Made by a program: the position numbers and the translations under genes. Of a stretch of DNA of 64,000 bases, positions 45,736-56,830 are shown piece by piece. The notes beneath the pieces were generated by a model. The model was not told the DNA's origin. It made no database searches and worked only from the letters and a program-made list of their open reading frames with translations. Origin of the DNA: Actinernus sp. WN-2022 (lineage: Eukaryota > Cnidaria > Anthozoa > Actiniaria > Actinernidae); contig JAOWCC010000936.1 of assembly GCA_030867875.1 (NCBI GenBank), positions 15,198,095 to 15,262,094 of the forward strand. The letters run 5' to 3'. Numbering within the stretch: position 1 is the first letter of the stretch; each line of letters opens with the position of its first letter.

Positions 45736-45737
<2 letters not shown>
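45565..45737 (-). other. candidate terminal exon of unknown protein
   Basis: The minus frame reads [40 protein letters not shown] and a tail ending SLKLFDS before a stop. It looks coding: it is free of low complexity, and an AATAAA polyadenylation-like signal lies about 70 bases downstream. The possible acceptor AG sits at the end of the ATT tail of the neighbouring SINE. I do not recognise the protein, and it may belong to a retroelement or a nested gene. Confidence 0.35.
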
Positions 45738-45777
<40 letters not shown>

Positions 45778-46130
45778 GCCACATTTATATAGCGCCATAT
45801 CAACCACAGTTTCATGGCGCTTTACATATGACTGACATATCCCGTCAGTGAATTATTTCGGACTGCTTCACGGCGCTAATAGCTGCCACGCAGTTTACAA
45901 TGTTGAGTGTGGTTAGTGCAATGGCCAGGCTGCTGTACCGGGTGACAATTCCCTGCTCTTTTTCGAGTAGTACAACAGGTTCTTTCACGTCCCCTTCAAA
46001 TACTGATTAGAAGTAGAAGGAGACAAGGCCAACGGCTTATAAACGTCCCTGCCCAAGGACGCGGCCGGGATTCGGACCCCCGACCTCCCGCACTCTAGAC
46101 CGTGCTCTACCAACTGAGCAACTGAGCTAA
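45738..46130 (-). mobile_element. tRNA-derived SINE sharing a LINE 3' tail
   Basis: Minus strand: the head has TTAGCTCAGTTGCTCAGTTG and GGTAGAGC (A box), then GGTCCGAATCCCGG (B box, 46078-46066). The body runs to a tail GGCGCTATATAAATGTGGCC followed by an ATT microsatellite at 45738-45775. The tail GCGCTATATAAAT is the same as in the LINE at 43349-44085. SINEs with a LINE tail borrow that LINE's reverse transcriptase. Confidence 0.8.
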
Positions 46131-46147
46131 CTAGCATTTCGTAGAAA

Positions 46148-46420
46148 TGTCAACAGCCCTGACCGATTTCGTGAACTCCGCCGATCGCCAAATAGTTCCT
46201 CGACCTACAGCGAGTGTTCAGAACCTTCCTCAGCCATCTACTGCACCTCTACAGCTATCCGCTTTGTCCTCCGTTCTGGCCATGTAAAGGAATCCCCAAA
46301 CAGGTTCAAGATAATGTGAATCAATCGGTTTCGTTCGAGTCACAGGGTTTTACTCCAACAATGATTTCTGGTGGTTCTTTTGTAAATCGCACCTTCAATT
46401 TCAACTTGAGTCATCCTTGA
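46148..46420 (+). pseudogene. short unknown coding remnant
   Basis: MSTALTDFVNSADRQIVPRP, then a Pro/Gln-rich segment broken by a stop near 46287. A second frame runs VSFESQGFTPTMISGGSFVN and ends RTFNFNLSHP. It resembles a transposon-associated protein end with a final beta-strand-like motif, but I cannot name the family. Confidence 0.3.
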
Positions 46421-46429
46421 ACTAACTTT

Positions 46430-47160
46430 ACAAGCTTTAGTAGAGTGAAGAGTAAAACATTTATCGAGGAAACTAAAAATGACAGCAAAACTTTCCGGAT
46501 TGAATATTCTTCACGCACTGACAGAAATTGTAGAGTTGCGAAAGCACGTGTTGTTATGTAAATTAACTAGCAGCTCGTTTTGGTGCGCGTACGCTGGTGC
46601 TTTTCGACAAAATAAAACTTCCGGTGGAAAATATTATTCTAGTTGTCGCTTTATTTGTTTGTTTTTAGGTTGCCTCGTTGGTATATACTAAAATAGTTAT
46701 TCGCCTCAGTGTCGGTGAATAGTGGTGGATATTTGGTGAATAACTGTTAAGTATACGAGATTTGGTTTTATTGATATTACTTAAAGGACAAAGTGATTTT
46801 GTTTCAAATTGCATGTGATGAGTCCTTAGGACTCGCAGACCAAAACAATGAGTCCTAAGCCTAGGATATTTGTTTAATGTGCTTAATAATCTGTCATATT
46901 GATATTTTCTGCCTTCCTTTTTGCCTGTTAATCTAGTAATCAGTGCTCATATATAGGGGGCATAGCTAGATGTTTTTGCAATATAAGCTGGGCTGAAGTG
47001 TGGTGCACGATCATTGTGCCCTGAACGCACAATCTAGGGTACGAGGGTAAGCCTCCTTCCTAGGAATGGTATTTCATAAAAAAAAAAAATATTCAGTCCT
47101 GGCCTTTGCAACTGTTTTGCCTAATCTCTAACGTCACGAAAACCAGCTGAAAAGCTGTTC
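46430..47160. other. intron 1, unannotated stretch
   Basis: AT-rich, with a short GAGTCCTTAGGACTC palindrome near 46820 and an A homopolymer near 47079. No gene seen. Confidence 0.45.
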
Positions 47161-47164
47161 TCAC

Positions 47165-47680
47165 TTGTGAGAAATCCTAAACAGATGTGGAAATTCGTCA
47201 ATCAGCTTATATGAAATAAATCTAAATCCAACATTATTCCAGAAATTATTGTAGAACATAGAGAAGTGACTAAAGCTGACGAAATAGCCGAGGCTTTTAA
47301 TAAACTCTTTGCCACTGTTGGCCCTAAACTTGCTGACAAAGTTCCTCAAACTACAACTTCTTTCTCTGATTACTTGACCCCAATTGATATTAAATTTAAT
47401 TTTCAGCAGATCTCTTTAGAATAGAGTAAAGGATCTGATTTCTTCCTTAAATACTAATAAATCTGTTGGTTTAGATAATATATCAGCCAGAGCTCTTAAA
47501 GTGTTTGTGATATAATATTGTTCCTTCTTTCACCTTTATCTTTAATCTATGTATTGCCACTGCTATTTTGGTTGACTGAAAAATTGCAAAAGTTACTCCT
47601 CTTTATAAAAGTTAATCTAGAACAGATCCTGGTAATTATAGGCCTATCCTCTATTTATTAGTAAACAAATTAACATAGGA
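47165..47680 (+). pseudogene. LINE reverse transcriptase, piece 1 of 4
   Basis: Plus frame pieces: KADEIAEAFNKLFATVGPKL, VPQTTTSFSDYLTPIDIKFN, then KDLISSLNTNKSVGLDNISA and, after frame changes, a TDPGNYRPI block. These are the linker and RT blocks 0-1 of a CR1/L2-like LINE. The frame is cut at about 47680 and resumes at 52195. Confidence 0.8.
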
Positions 47681-49670
47681 CCCCTAATGACAACTCATGG
47701 ATGGTCAGTGAGCTATTTTGGTATATACTAAAACTCACGTGACCGATGATGTCATCGCTACGTCATCACCACAAAGTGAATCGTGGGAAAATAATACCAT
47801 ACCTGTCCAAGTTTGAACTTAAAGACCCAGGACGGTCCATTACGCTTTGCGTGCTTAGACGCTGGCCGCCATCTTTTGTCAGAGTCGAAAAATGCACTCT
47901 TTTCGATCGCTCTGTGCAATCCACTTCCATCGGCCGTTTTTCCAATCTGACTTTCAGTATATTTATTTTGACATGTTGCCAAATTGTAAGGAATCATTTC
48001 TGTGGCATTTTAAAGACATTTAGGTCGTAATGTAGATGCAATTTATGTTACGAAGGATGTGATGCATGTTTATGAAGAGGGCATCATGGCGGAACCGTCG
48101 GTAGAAAGACCACGTTAGCTTGGTTCTGTTCGGCAAATAAGACTTTGTTCTTCTGTACTTGACCGTCGAAACAAGAGGAAGCTACATCTGGGTTTTGCAG
48201 GGAAAAGTATCAGTGTTTTTGCGTTGTTCTGTGCCACTGTCATCAACGATGATCTTATAAACTGATCCAGTGAGTGAGTGATTCGCCGAAAGAGATTCCA
48301 CTGGCACTGGCTGGAGTGGTCAAAGAGGAAAGGGACCATTTTACTACCCTGACACGCTACAAGTCAATGCTGGAGAAGTGCAGTGGATTTTCTAAGCGTA
48401 TTTTTTGACGGACCGATGGGCATCATGTGGGAGTTTGTCTGTGAATTACATGTACCTTCGGAGGACTGAACTGAAGCAACAACAAACTATATAAATGAAT
48501 GGTAAAATGACAGAGTACTGTTAGTTTATTACAACAATTTACCAGAGACTTTTCTAAATTTACAACTAAATTAGTTATTATAGTTGAAACATGGTACTGC
48601 TGTGCAAAAAGGAATGAATTTATAGTAAAAAAATATTGTAGGTGAGAAAGCCAATAATCCTTCCACCCGCCTGCAAGAATATAGCCCAAACATTTTGAGA
48701 GACTGTTGGGAAGAACAATATTAGAAACTTCACAGCATAGCAAAGTAGTTTTATAAAAATGTCGAATCTAACTATGGAGTGGCAAACTGGAATAACTGGG
48801 GTGTTTATAATGCTAATACTAGCATGTTTTTACAAACAGCACTACAAATTTTGAACTATAAGGATGCAGATTTTAGGGGAAAAATGTGTTTAATGAGCAT
48901 TGAGTAGTGCATTTCTAACTTATAATATTAGAGTACAGAATGACATGTTTTACCAAAAAAAACAGAATCTTCAGGATTATTTCATTGCTTCAAACAAGGG
49001 CTCTGCTCTATAGTTTTCAAGTTTTAAGAAAAAGAGATAAAATACTGCAGTGAGATTAAAATAATGACATGTTGACCTTATCCACAAAACGTCAGTTGTA
49101 TTCTATTCTCTTTTGCTTTGCTCAGCCGAATAGAAAACATTTCTATTTTACATTATTAATAATGGCAATGAGACAATATTTTGGAGGGAGCTGCACGGAA
49201 GTCAGCAACATTTTATTGAGACGAACATAATGTGTCGCAATTATGCAAGAAAACAGAAAAGCAGCTAGGAAACTAGGGCCGCTGAAAGTGCGACAAGTCT
49301 AAGGAGTGGTTGATAAGGAGTATGAATGTCCCAAGGGGTCAACGATGATAATAAGTTCATTACAAATAGAGAATTAATTAACTTTATCCTTCCCTCTTCA
49401 TTTCTGGCCTTGTAGTCATATAATACATGATCCCAGCTACCTACTGAATGGAGGGGGGATGTGCAGCGAGAATGGTGTATGCAATTCGTTTTGGTATTTC
49501 AGTAGTTCTAACTGGAAAATAAATCGGAGAACAATATTATAAAAATATAACTAAGATAACTAAACAAGGCAATTCATTAAGGTTTTGGTAAAAGTGCTGA
49601 AATCAAAAAAATACCTAATGTTTACTTACTGTCACCATTTCAATCATTACTCGTATCTTCAACATGTGTT

Positions 49671-49928
49671 ATGAAGGTACATGTAACTCCAGTAGAATAT
49701 TGGCAAATAAATGTTGCCTGGTTAAAAAATAATTTTGATTTTGAGGATCAGTGTTATCTTCCCCCAGAGTTAAAAACTGCAAGTGTTTTTTGTGGTCCAA
49801 TATTTCACTGGCAACCAATCAGCTATGTTAGGGCCAATATTCTTTCTTTGACATATGCTGCCATATTACCTCTACTTTGCATTAAGCATCCAAACATTCT
49901 ACCCAAACTGACCAAGGCCCAAGTTTAG
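49671..49928 (+). other. unknown open frame inside the TTAA element
   Basis: 85 codons from an ATG: VEYWQINVAWLKNNFDFEDQ, CGPIFHWQPISYVRANILSL, ending LPKLTKAQV. Composition looks protein-like, with several Trp and Cys residues, but no domain is recognised. A nearby frame (50045-50162) ending HVP before a GTAAGG donor could be a later exon of the same gene. Confidence 0.3.
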
Positions 49929-50202
49929 CCTCAAAGGAGGCTCTTGTTTGTATATTTCTGATTTATCTGACAGAATGGATATAGATATTTACCCCATGCC
50001 ATGAAAAATACAGTGAGTCAGAAGTCTGGAAAGCTGTTGCACATTTGGTAGTATCCCACAGGTTGTGTCAATTGGTTTTTTTTCACCACCATGTGCTGTA
50101 TGTGCATTCATCACACTATTTTGGAAGAAAAACTGGAATCTGTGATGCAGCACATGTGCCAGGTAAGGTCACAGCTCTTTATTTAGATTGGCATGGGATA
50201 AA

Positions 50203-50646
50203 CCTGGGGGGGGGGAGGGGGGGAGGGGTACTCCCTAAAATTAGGATGGGGGTGGGCAACTGAGCCCTTGAAACCCTTACCCTATTCCAGACCAAGAAAT
50301 TGTATTTTGCAACCCTGTTCCAGACAATATGGCAAAAAGGTTACCTTGTTCCAGACTAGAAACAACAAAAACATACCCTGTTCCAGGCAAAATGGCAAAA
50401 ACATATCCTGTTCCAGACCAGCGCCTGATATGATACGCGCGAGACGTTGTGCTCCACTCGAATCATAAACAGATAAATGGACTCTGTTTGCAGCGGCAAC
50501 TGGGAGACGTCAATAACTAGGCCCTGTTCCAGACCAAAACTGATTTATATACCCTGTTCCAGACTAAGAATTGTCAAAAACCATACCCTGTCGAGTGGCA
50601 CATACCTGTATAGCCTATAAATGGGAGTACCCCCCTCGCCCCCAGG
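50203..50646. repeat. GGGGTACTCC repeat family, complete copy
   Basis: Ends CCTGGGGGGGGGGAGGGGGG...GGGGTACTCCC and inverted GGGAGTACCCCCCTCGCCCC. Inside, the unit CCCTGTTCCAGACNA recurs about eight times at irregular spacing. It is nested in the 4.2 kb TTAA element. It is probably a non-autonomous element with internal repeats. Confidence 0.75.
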
Positions 50647-50957
50647 AATAAAATAGTTAACATACAATGTTTTCTTGTGGTATTCCATGAATATTGCACT
50701 CGTGACGATTTTTCTTTCTATATGTATATACATGCCTAAAGGCTTGTGTATAATGGAAAAAAGTTACTACCGGTAGCATTTCACAATTAGTATGTAATAT
50801 AGTCTGTGTGTCTGTAACAAGCTAAAAATATTCAACACAAAGTTGGCAATCTCTTTTGATCACTAATTTCTTAGACTAATTTGTTAAGAAACCCATATAG
50901 GTATTGTGCTGTAATGGGATACCTGAATACCATAATTTTATCTTTCAAACACACAGG

Positions 50958-51033
50958 TTAGCCTCCTCCGCAGGCAACTCCTAAATAATAAGAAATTTGC
51001 CTAAATTATGGGAGTTGCCTGCGGAGGAGGCTG
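50958..51033. mobile_element. 76 bp MITE with 8 bp target-site duplication
   Basis: Ends TAGCCTCCTCCGCAGGCAAC and inverted CAGCCTCCTCCGCAGGCAAC. CACACAGG flanks it at 50950-50957 and 51034-51041. Eight-base duplications fit the hAT superfamily. It is nearly all hairpin. Confidence 0.88.
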
Positions 51034-52024
51034 CACACAGGTATGGCATTAGACGTTCAGCCATCCGATCAGCCTTGCAGTCTTCATAATACAAATCGAC
51101 CTTCAAAATGTCCCAATCTACACAAAATAATCTTAGTAAAAAAAATGTTGGAGGTGATGCTCTTCAAGCAGGCAATTCCATTTATCTGCATATATACCAC
51201 AGTAGTGAATCTGAAGGTGCTGACTATTTATTGTCACTTTCTTGGCAAAGTCCATACTTCCTCTTATTGATGAAAACAATGCATGCACTTTTCCTGAAAC
51301 AGATAGAAGAATGGTATAATAATGTTGTTTGTTGAAAGAAAAAGTGGAAAGCAACCTCAAATATGACATGACTACTGGACTGGTAGAGGGTTCAATTTAA
51401 ACTACCACAATGTAAAAGGTGGACAAAGTGGGGAAAGGGGGGTGGCTATTTTAAAAATTCCCATTAAGGATATTTCTAGTATTAGAACAACATAAAAATG
51501 GACAGATTGTACTAAAACAAGTTGCCTTATTTAGCTTACCTTATTTTTACATTTGCTTCTGTCTTTTGATACATTTGGCAAAACTTTTTTCGAGCACCTT
51601 CCTCCGTTCCTCAGCACTGCACTTGGCTTTGTTATTCTGGGTTCTTGGTTAGTAAAGGTAAAAAGTAAACACTGACGATGACCAGTGACCGAATCAAGAG
51701 AAAGAGTAAATTAAACTTTCATTTCTCCGGCCTGCTGCTCACAGATGTTTACTTCGCCTGCAACAATGGAACCGTAAGCACTCTAACTATGTTGTTAATC
51801 TTCTAGCAACACTTGATTGATAACGAACAGTTAATTTCCTTGTTTTGCAGACATACAAACAAATGACAAAGGCGAGTAGAAGGACGATTTTGTACTTCGC
51901 ATTTGATCGATCGGCAAGCCGAGGGAATCGCGCGCGTGGCGATAACAATAGAAGCCTCGGTTTCATGAAAATCAAAACAAAAACAGAGGCGCGCAAAGCG
52001 TAATGGTCCGTACTGGGTCTTTAA

Positions 52025-52193
52025 AATCACGTAATCGATGACGTCATCGCCACTAACTGATTGATAGCAACCCACTCGATACACAGAAAATCGCCCGAAG
52101 TATACACACCATAAAACGATGAATAAATTAGCTCAAACCCCCTAACCCCAATAACTCGTTCTGCGCTTGCGCACATCCACGAGTTAAAAAGGG
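52025..52193 (+). repeat. dispersed repeat family C, right part
   Basis: Continuation of 47691-47819 after the 4.2 kb insertion. It ends AACTCGTTCTGCGCTTGCGC and then ACATCCACGAGTTAAAAA, matching the end at 41540-41585. The left end near 47691, AACTCATGGATG, is the inverted partner of CATCCACGAGTT. Confidence 0.65.
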
Positions 52194-52194
52194 A

Positions 52195-52478
52195 ATTGTT
52201 AATCAAGTGTATGATTTTCTAATATGCAACAGACTTCTATGTGACTCTCAATCTGGCTTTCGTCCAATGCACTCCACTACCACTTGCCTACTACATTTGA
52301 TAAATGCTTGGCTATCATGTAATATTGATAGTGGTCGTATAAATGGAATAATTCAAATTGATTCAAAGAAAGCTCTTGGTACTCTTGATCATCAAATATT
52401 GATTGACATATTAATTTCAATTGTGATTTCTTAAGGAAATTTTTTTGTCAATCCTTTCTAAACAATATAGGTATATTA
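52195..52478 (+). pseudogene. LINE reverse transcriptase, piece 2 of 4
   Basis: VYDFLICNRLLCDSQSGFRP, TTTCLLHLINAWLSCNIDSG, then RINGIIQIDSKKALGTLDHQ. These are RT blocks 2-4. The first catalytic Asp block (normally DLKKAFDT.DH) is altered to DSKKALGTLDH. It follows directly in block order on the piece ending at 47680. Confidence 0.85.
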
Positions 52479-52479
52479 T

Positions 52480-55260
52480 TATTCCTCATTGTAAAGGCCG
52501 CGTAGCCGGCCTTTGTTACTCGGGCTGCCTGTGGCAAACACGAGTCTTAATCTGCAGGCCGTTCTTTTTCTTCTTTTTTTTGTTCCGTGCAGCAAAATTT
52601 CTGCGCATGCGTTAAATTTCAAGTTCACCACCAATCAGATTGCACTGTGCTGGTCACGCAACAACAATCGCCAGGTTAATTTATTTACATAATTTAATGC
52701 AGTAAAATCAAGATGGTGGACCCGCGAGGAATTTTCTCTCAAATTTGGAGTCCCATCTCTCAAATGTAAGCAGTTTAATGTTTTATTTAACTTCACTCGT
52801 GCGAAAGCCTTCCAACAGGCTCAGGATATTTCAACTGGCGCTCTTGTCGGAGCCGAAGGACCGCGTTTTTTACCCAGATGGCTAGTGATTTTATATACGA
52901 CACGAGTCTCTCTCGGGAGGAACGAACCAGAGGAGACGGCTGAAATTCAGGCTACATGACGACCTGAAGGGGCCATGCAGGATCCGGCTAATCCACATAT
53001 CGAATTGGAATTTAGCGTGTTAATTTGCTGCTGAAACCAGAGGCTTCTTCGATAGAAATGGCAAGATGTTGTGTTTTTCTAGGAGGACAAAATATTTCTC
53101 GTTTAAGCTTCTCTTCCGCCACGGCTTTGTTATTTGAATCTCTGTGGATTGGTATACTCAAATATACTGCACAATACCATACAACTGAATAAGCAGTCTT
53201 TAACAAAGCCAAACTCAACTTCAACTCAAGAGCAAAGCTGAGAGGGAAAGTGAAACTGAACAGTGTCTTGTCAGGTCATGAAGGTACGGTGACGTGAGAT
53301 TGAAATCGTTGCGTGTTTATATCTGCATTTCTTTGTCGATTTTTTTGCGATAGTCAGTGTACTTTTTTACCAAGTCTATTTATATCCAGTGTTATCCTTC
53401 TGATCATGATTATATACGTCAATCTCTGGAAGAATGCAGACATGCCAGTAGAAGATAACTGCAAATGTTATTAAGTCGAAGAACTAGACATGTACGTGTA
53501 CATAATCACATGTACACAGAGACGTGCTGCAAAAACTCATTGTCATAAAACGAGTCGCAAGCACATCTTAATTACTTAAACGAATTTTAGGAAAAAGCAG
53601 AAAAGTGAGGCGAGTTAGAAAACAAAGCCGTAAGGACGGAGAAGAGAGAAATCAGAAATAATTTGTTTCTAAAATCACGTCGAAAAGTCTGTAGGGTAAC
53701 TAAAAGCCAAAGCGAACCAGAGGAAAATGTAAATTTCATACTACAGTATCTCCTATCATTTCACATACCCGAGCAGTTCTCTTCAAAAATCTGAATCATA
53801 AAAAGAATCACTGCAAAATCATGCTGTCTTATTCAATGTATCAGATGTATTTATAATTTTATTTTAATAGAATTGGATTAATTTTATCTGAACAAAATTT
53901 GGCCCATGGACCATCACAGAACAGTAAGCTCAGTGGTTAAGTGTTAGTCTGTTGTGCAGGAGGTAGTGATATCTAATCCAGGTTGGACCTTAAAATAATT
54001 GGGAGAACTGGTATTGCATGCCTGTGCTCTGACATCTGCAAATGGTTCTAAAATATTTGTGTCTTCTTGGATCACAATGTTAAATTGTAGGCCAACACTG
54101 AGAATACAACCAAATCACTGGTAGTGACCACCCTCAAGTGCAGTGGAATTATATAGTCATAGAGATATAGAGTAAATGAATTTGTCCCCAACTATAGCAA
54201 TACCATGCTAAATACATTGACTCTCTCCTCCGTTAGTAGTAGTAGTACTAGTTCCCTTGGTTGCCCATTGGTTTGGGGGGGGGGGGGGGGGGGGGGGGGG
54301 TGAGAAGCTCACTTTGGTCCAAGGGGACCGACCTTGTATTAATTTTTACTAATTTTTACTAATTTACTAATTGCTACCGGCCACTCCTAAAGACTGCTAA
54401 ATTCAGCTACAATTCTTCCCTTTGGTTATTACTAAGAGGATTTCAAATGAAAGTGTATTTCATCTTCAATCTCATGTGGCCCGATTGAAAGCCCAGATGG
54501 GCTCTTGTTTATTATGTATCATGTTGCGTGACTTTAACGTCAGCATCGCCCGCTTGATCTGTCAATCACGTATGTAATTTAGTATCCTAGAACATGCAGT
54601 TATATTTAGTCAGCTCAGTTATTTGTTATTGGAATCTTGTGTGCTACATGGTTTCATTCAAGTATCGGCATAGTGGGACCGATATGTAAGTACTGTATAT
54701 GATTATGAAGTATAGATCCAGTTTGTTAAGGTCACGTTTATTTAGATTTAGTTAATACTACAATACTGTACCTCGTGGTGATTCTGTTGTTGCTAACACT
54801 TTCAACGCCAAAACATCTGATCTCGATATTAATGTATGCATTTATGTTCATTGTTATAGATTGTTAGTTATATCAGTTGATGTGCATATAGATGTAGTTC
54901 TATTCGTATAGATTCTTGGTAACTTTAAGCAACATCTTTTTATAACGGCAATTTGTTAAGTCGCCGGTCAAAGCAAAATACCGGCCTTTTGTGAAAATAT
55001 TGTCAATGTGTTTAAGTAAGCTACGTCCTGTGTTAGCCGATCGGTAATATGAACTTTGCACATACAATTATAGTAATTCGGAATTATTCGCTTGTAATTT
55101 CAGTTTACGATAACATTGGATAACAACGAATGTTGGCTCAAATAAACGGCGATCCTCAACTTATTGGTTGTCCGATGTAGCCGTACAATATCCCCGTGAT
55201 TCGATAATTTATAGTTTAAAGGCTGCAACACTTCTTGATTGCATCTTGAAAGCCGTTACC
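52480..55260. mobile_element. 2.8 kb insertion between LINE pieces, with LTR-like right part
   Basis: This segment separates RT blocks 4 and 5 of one LINE, so it inserted later. It starts near AAGGCCGCGTAGCCGGCCTT. From about 54532 (TGTTGCGTGACTTTAACGTC) to about 55266 (GCCGTTACCGCTACA) it resembles a solo LTR: TG...CA ends and an AATAAA near 55140. I could not confirm a target duplication. A 70-codon minus-strand frame at 53012-53224 is unassigned. Confidence 0.4.
54275..54300 (+). repeat. 26-base G homopolymer
   Basis: An uninterrupted G run. It could form a G-quadruplex, and its length may be affected by assembly or sequencing. Confidence 0.85.
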
Positions 55261-55261
55261 G

Positions 55262-55620
55262 CTACACTCATCTATATTTATAAATGACCTTCCAAATTGT
55301 CTAAAATATAGTAGACATGAACATATCCAATTTAGAATCCCAATTGAATGCTGACATAGAGAGTTTAAGTACTTAACTTTCTGCTAATAAATTCAATCTT
55401 CATGCAAATAAAACCACATGTATATTCAACTTGGCGAATTGCAATTCAAGATTTACCAGAATATATAACTGTTAACAACATGCAAATTCAACCTATTGAT
55501 CATATTAAAACTTTGTTCAGAATATTTGATCAAGATCTTGTTGTAATCAATATGTTAATGAAATCATAAAAAAAAGACAAGCCAGCTTTAGTTGCTCTAA
55601 GAAGAGTAAAGGCTTTTTAT
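55262..55620 (+). pseudogene. LINE reverse transcriptase, piece 3 of 4
   Basis: LIYIYINDLPNCLKYSRHEH, then in another frame ISNLESQLNADIESLS, LSANKFNLHANKTTC, and near 55570 a lysine-rich block. These are RT block 5 onward; the YADD block itself is lost between the two frames. It follows piece 2 in order. Confidence 0.75.
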
Positions 55621-56329
55621 GTCCTTATCTGAATTGTCATTATATATGATGGACCTGCTGTCAATGTTGAGCTCGGTTTGCGGGACAGAAACACAAAACT
55701 GCTGAGTTGGATTAATCTGGGTATGTGCACATTTTGAGCACATAGCCGCTTTAGTAGCTCATTAATATTTATATCATTACAGATGTTATTTTTAGAAAAA
55801 ATATAATTTGCCCAGCAAAGGTGGGGACTTAAAAGCTACTTAGCACCCTTAGCACAAGTAAGAAAGTGGCACGGACCATGGGGAGGAGGAGGGTTGAAAA
55901 ATGACAAAGCTGTTAGGTCGAGCGTAATCGGCAGACTGATCTCACAAGAGTTGGACCTCGTGCTGTATTGTAAGCCCCTGTCGGGGGTGTGAATAATTGA
56001 CTCCCACTCCGCATGCATTGTGCACGTGCTTACCATGTGCTTTGTATAGTATTACATTCCCAATATGGGTAGGACATAAAACGTTTATTGTCAAGCCAAT
56101 AACCTATTTATGTCCTTCCCTGAATTGTGATTATATATGATGGACCTGCTGTCAATGTTGAGTTCGGTTTGCGGGACAGAAACACAAAACTGCTGAGTTG
56201 GATTAATATGGCTATGTGCAAATTTTGAGCACATAGCCGCTTTAATAACTCATTAATATGTATATCATTACATATCTTATTTTTAGAAGAAAAAAAAATT
56301 GCCCAGCAAAGGTGGGGACTTAAAAGCGC
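55618..56329 (+). repeat. 220 bp direct repeat, two copies 491 bp apart
   Basis: Copies at 55618-55838 and 56109-56329 share ATATATGATGGACCTGCTGT, CGGTTTGCGGGACAGAAACA, ATTTTGAGCACATAGCCGC and GCCCAGCAAAGGTGGGGACT with few changes. The sequence between them is unrelated. Further on, GTGCAGAACAGTGCCCCTGC is duplicated at about 56452 and 56550. Confidence 0.85.
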
Positions 56330-56639
56330 CAAGGACCTTCTTGGGATAAAGGAAGTAACCCCACCCCAACATGACAGCAGTTCCACCTGGCAGAATAGCA
56401 TGCTTGCTAGCTATTGTTAGGCTATGAATTTGAACAGCAACTCTATAATGATGTAGAACAGTGCCCCTGCTACTGTCCGACTATAAATTAATGTACTTCG
56501 ATGTACTGATATACAAGTACGGCATACTTTATAAAGTTAACAACACAATGGTGCAGAACAGTGCCCCTGCTACTGTCTGACTATGAACTGACAAACTGAC
56601 TGTGTCACTAATATGAACAACATCTGATGCAGAACAGCG

Positions 56640-56830
56640 AGATAGTGCTCATGTCCAACTAAGAGACCATGATCAATATCCCTTTTTAATTCTCTTGTTT
56701 TGCCTTATTTGGACTACTGTTGTGAAGTTCGGGGCGACCTCGAAGGTCTCTCAGATATGCTTGAACGGTTGCAAAACATACATGTAGTGTTAGAATAATT
56801 CACCCATGTCATGGTTGTACATGTAGTCGC
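56640..56830 (+). pseudogene. LINE reverse transcriptase, piece 4 of 4
   Basis: FNSLVLPYLDYCCEVRGDLE, then LSDMLERLQN. This is the thumb motif (L..PYLDYC..VWG....LQ..QN) that would follow piece 3. Confidence 0.7.

Larger units (their letters stand above)
47823..52020. mobile_element. 4.2 kb TTAA-flanked element with about 32 bp inverted ends
   Basis: TTAA at 47819-47822 and 52021-52024 flanks ends AGACCCAGGACGGTCCATTA and, inverted, AGACCCAGTACGGACCATTA, both continuing CGCTTTGCG. About 29 of 32 bases match. The host repeat (family C) is cut at this TTAA. Candidate coding pieces inside (49671-49928 plus, 50045-50162 plus ending in a GTAAGG donor, 51108-51335 plus, 51550-51660 minus) match no family I know, and no piggyBac transposase is recognisable. 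Confidence 0.75.

Noticed and set aside
53012..53224. 70-codon minus-strand frame as a host exon
   Set aside because: Partly protein-like but no splice borders or known motif; it probably belongs to the 2.8 kb insertion.
54532..55266. Certain solo LTR
   Set aside because: TG...CA ends and an AATAAA are present, but no matching 4-6 bp duplication was found, so it is reported only as LTR-like.
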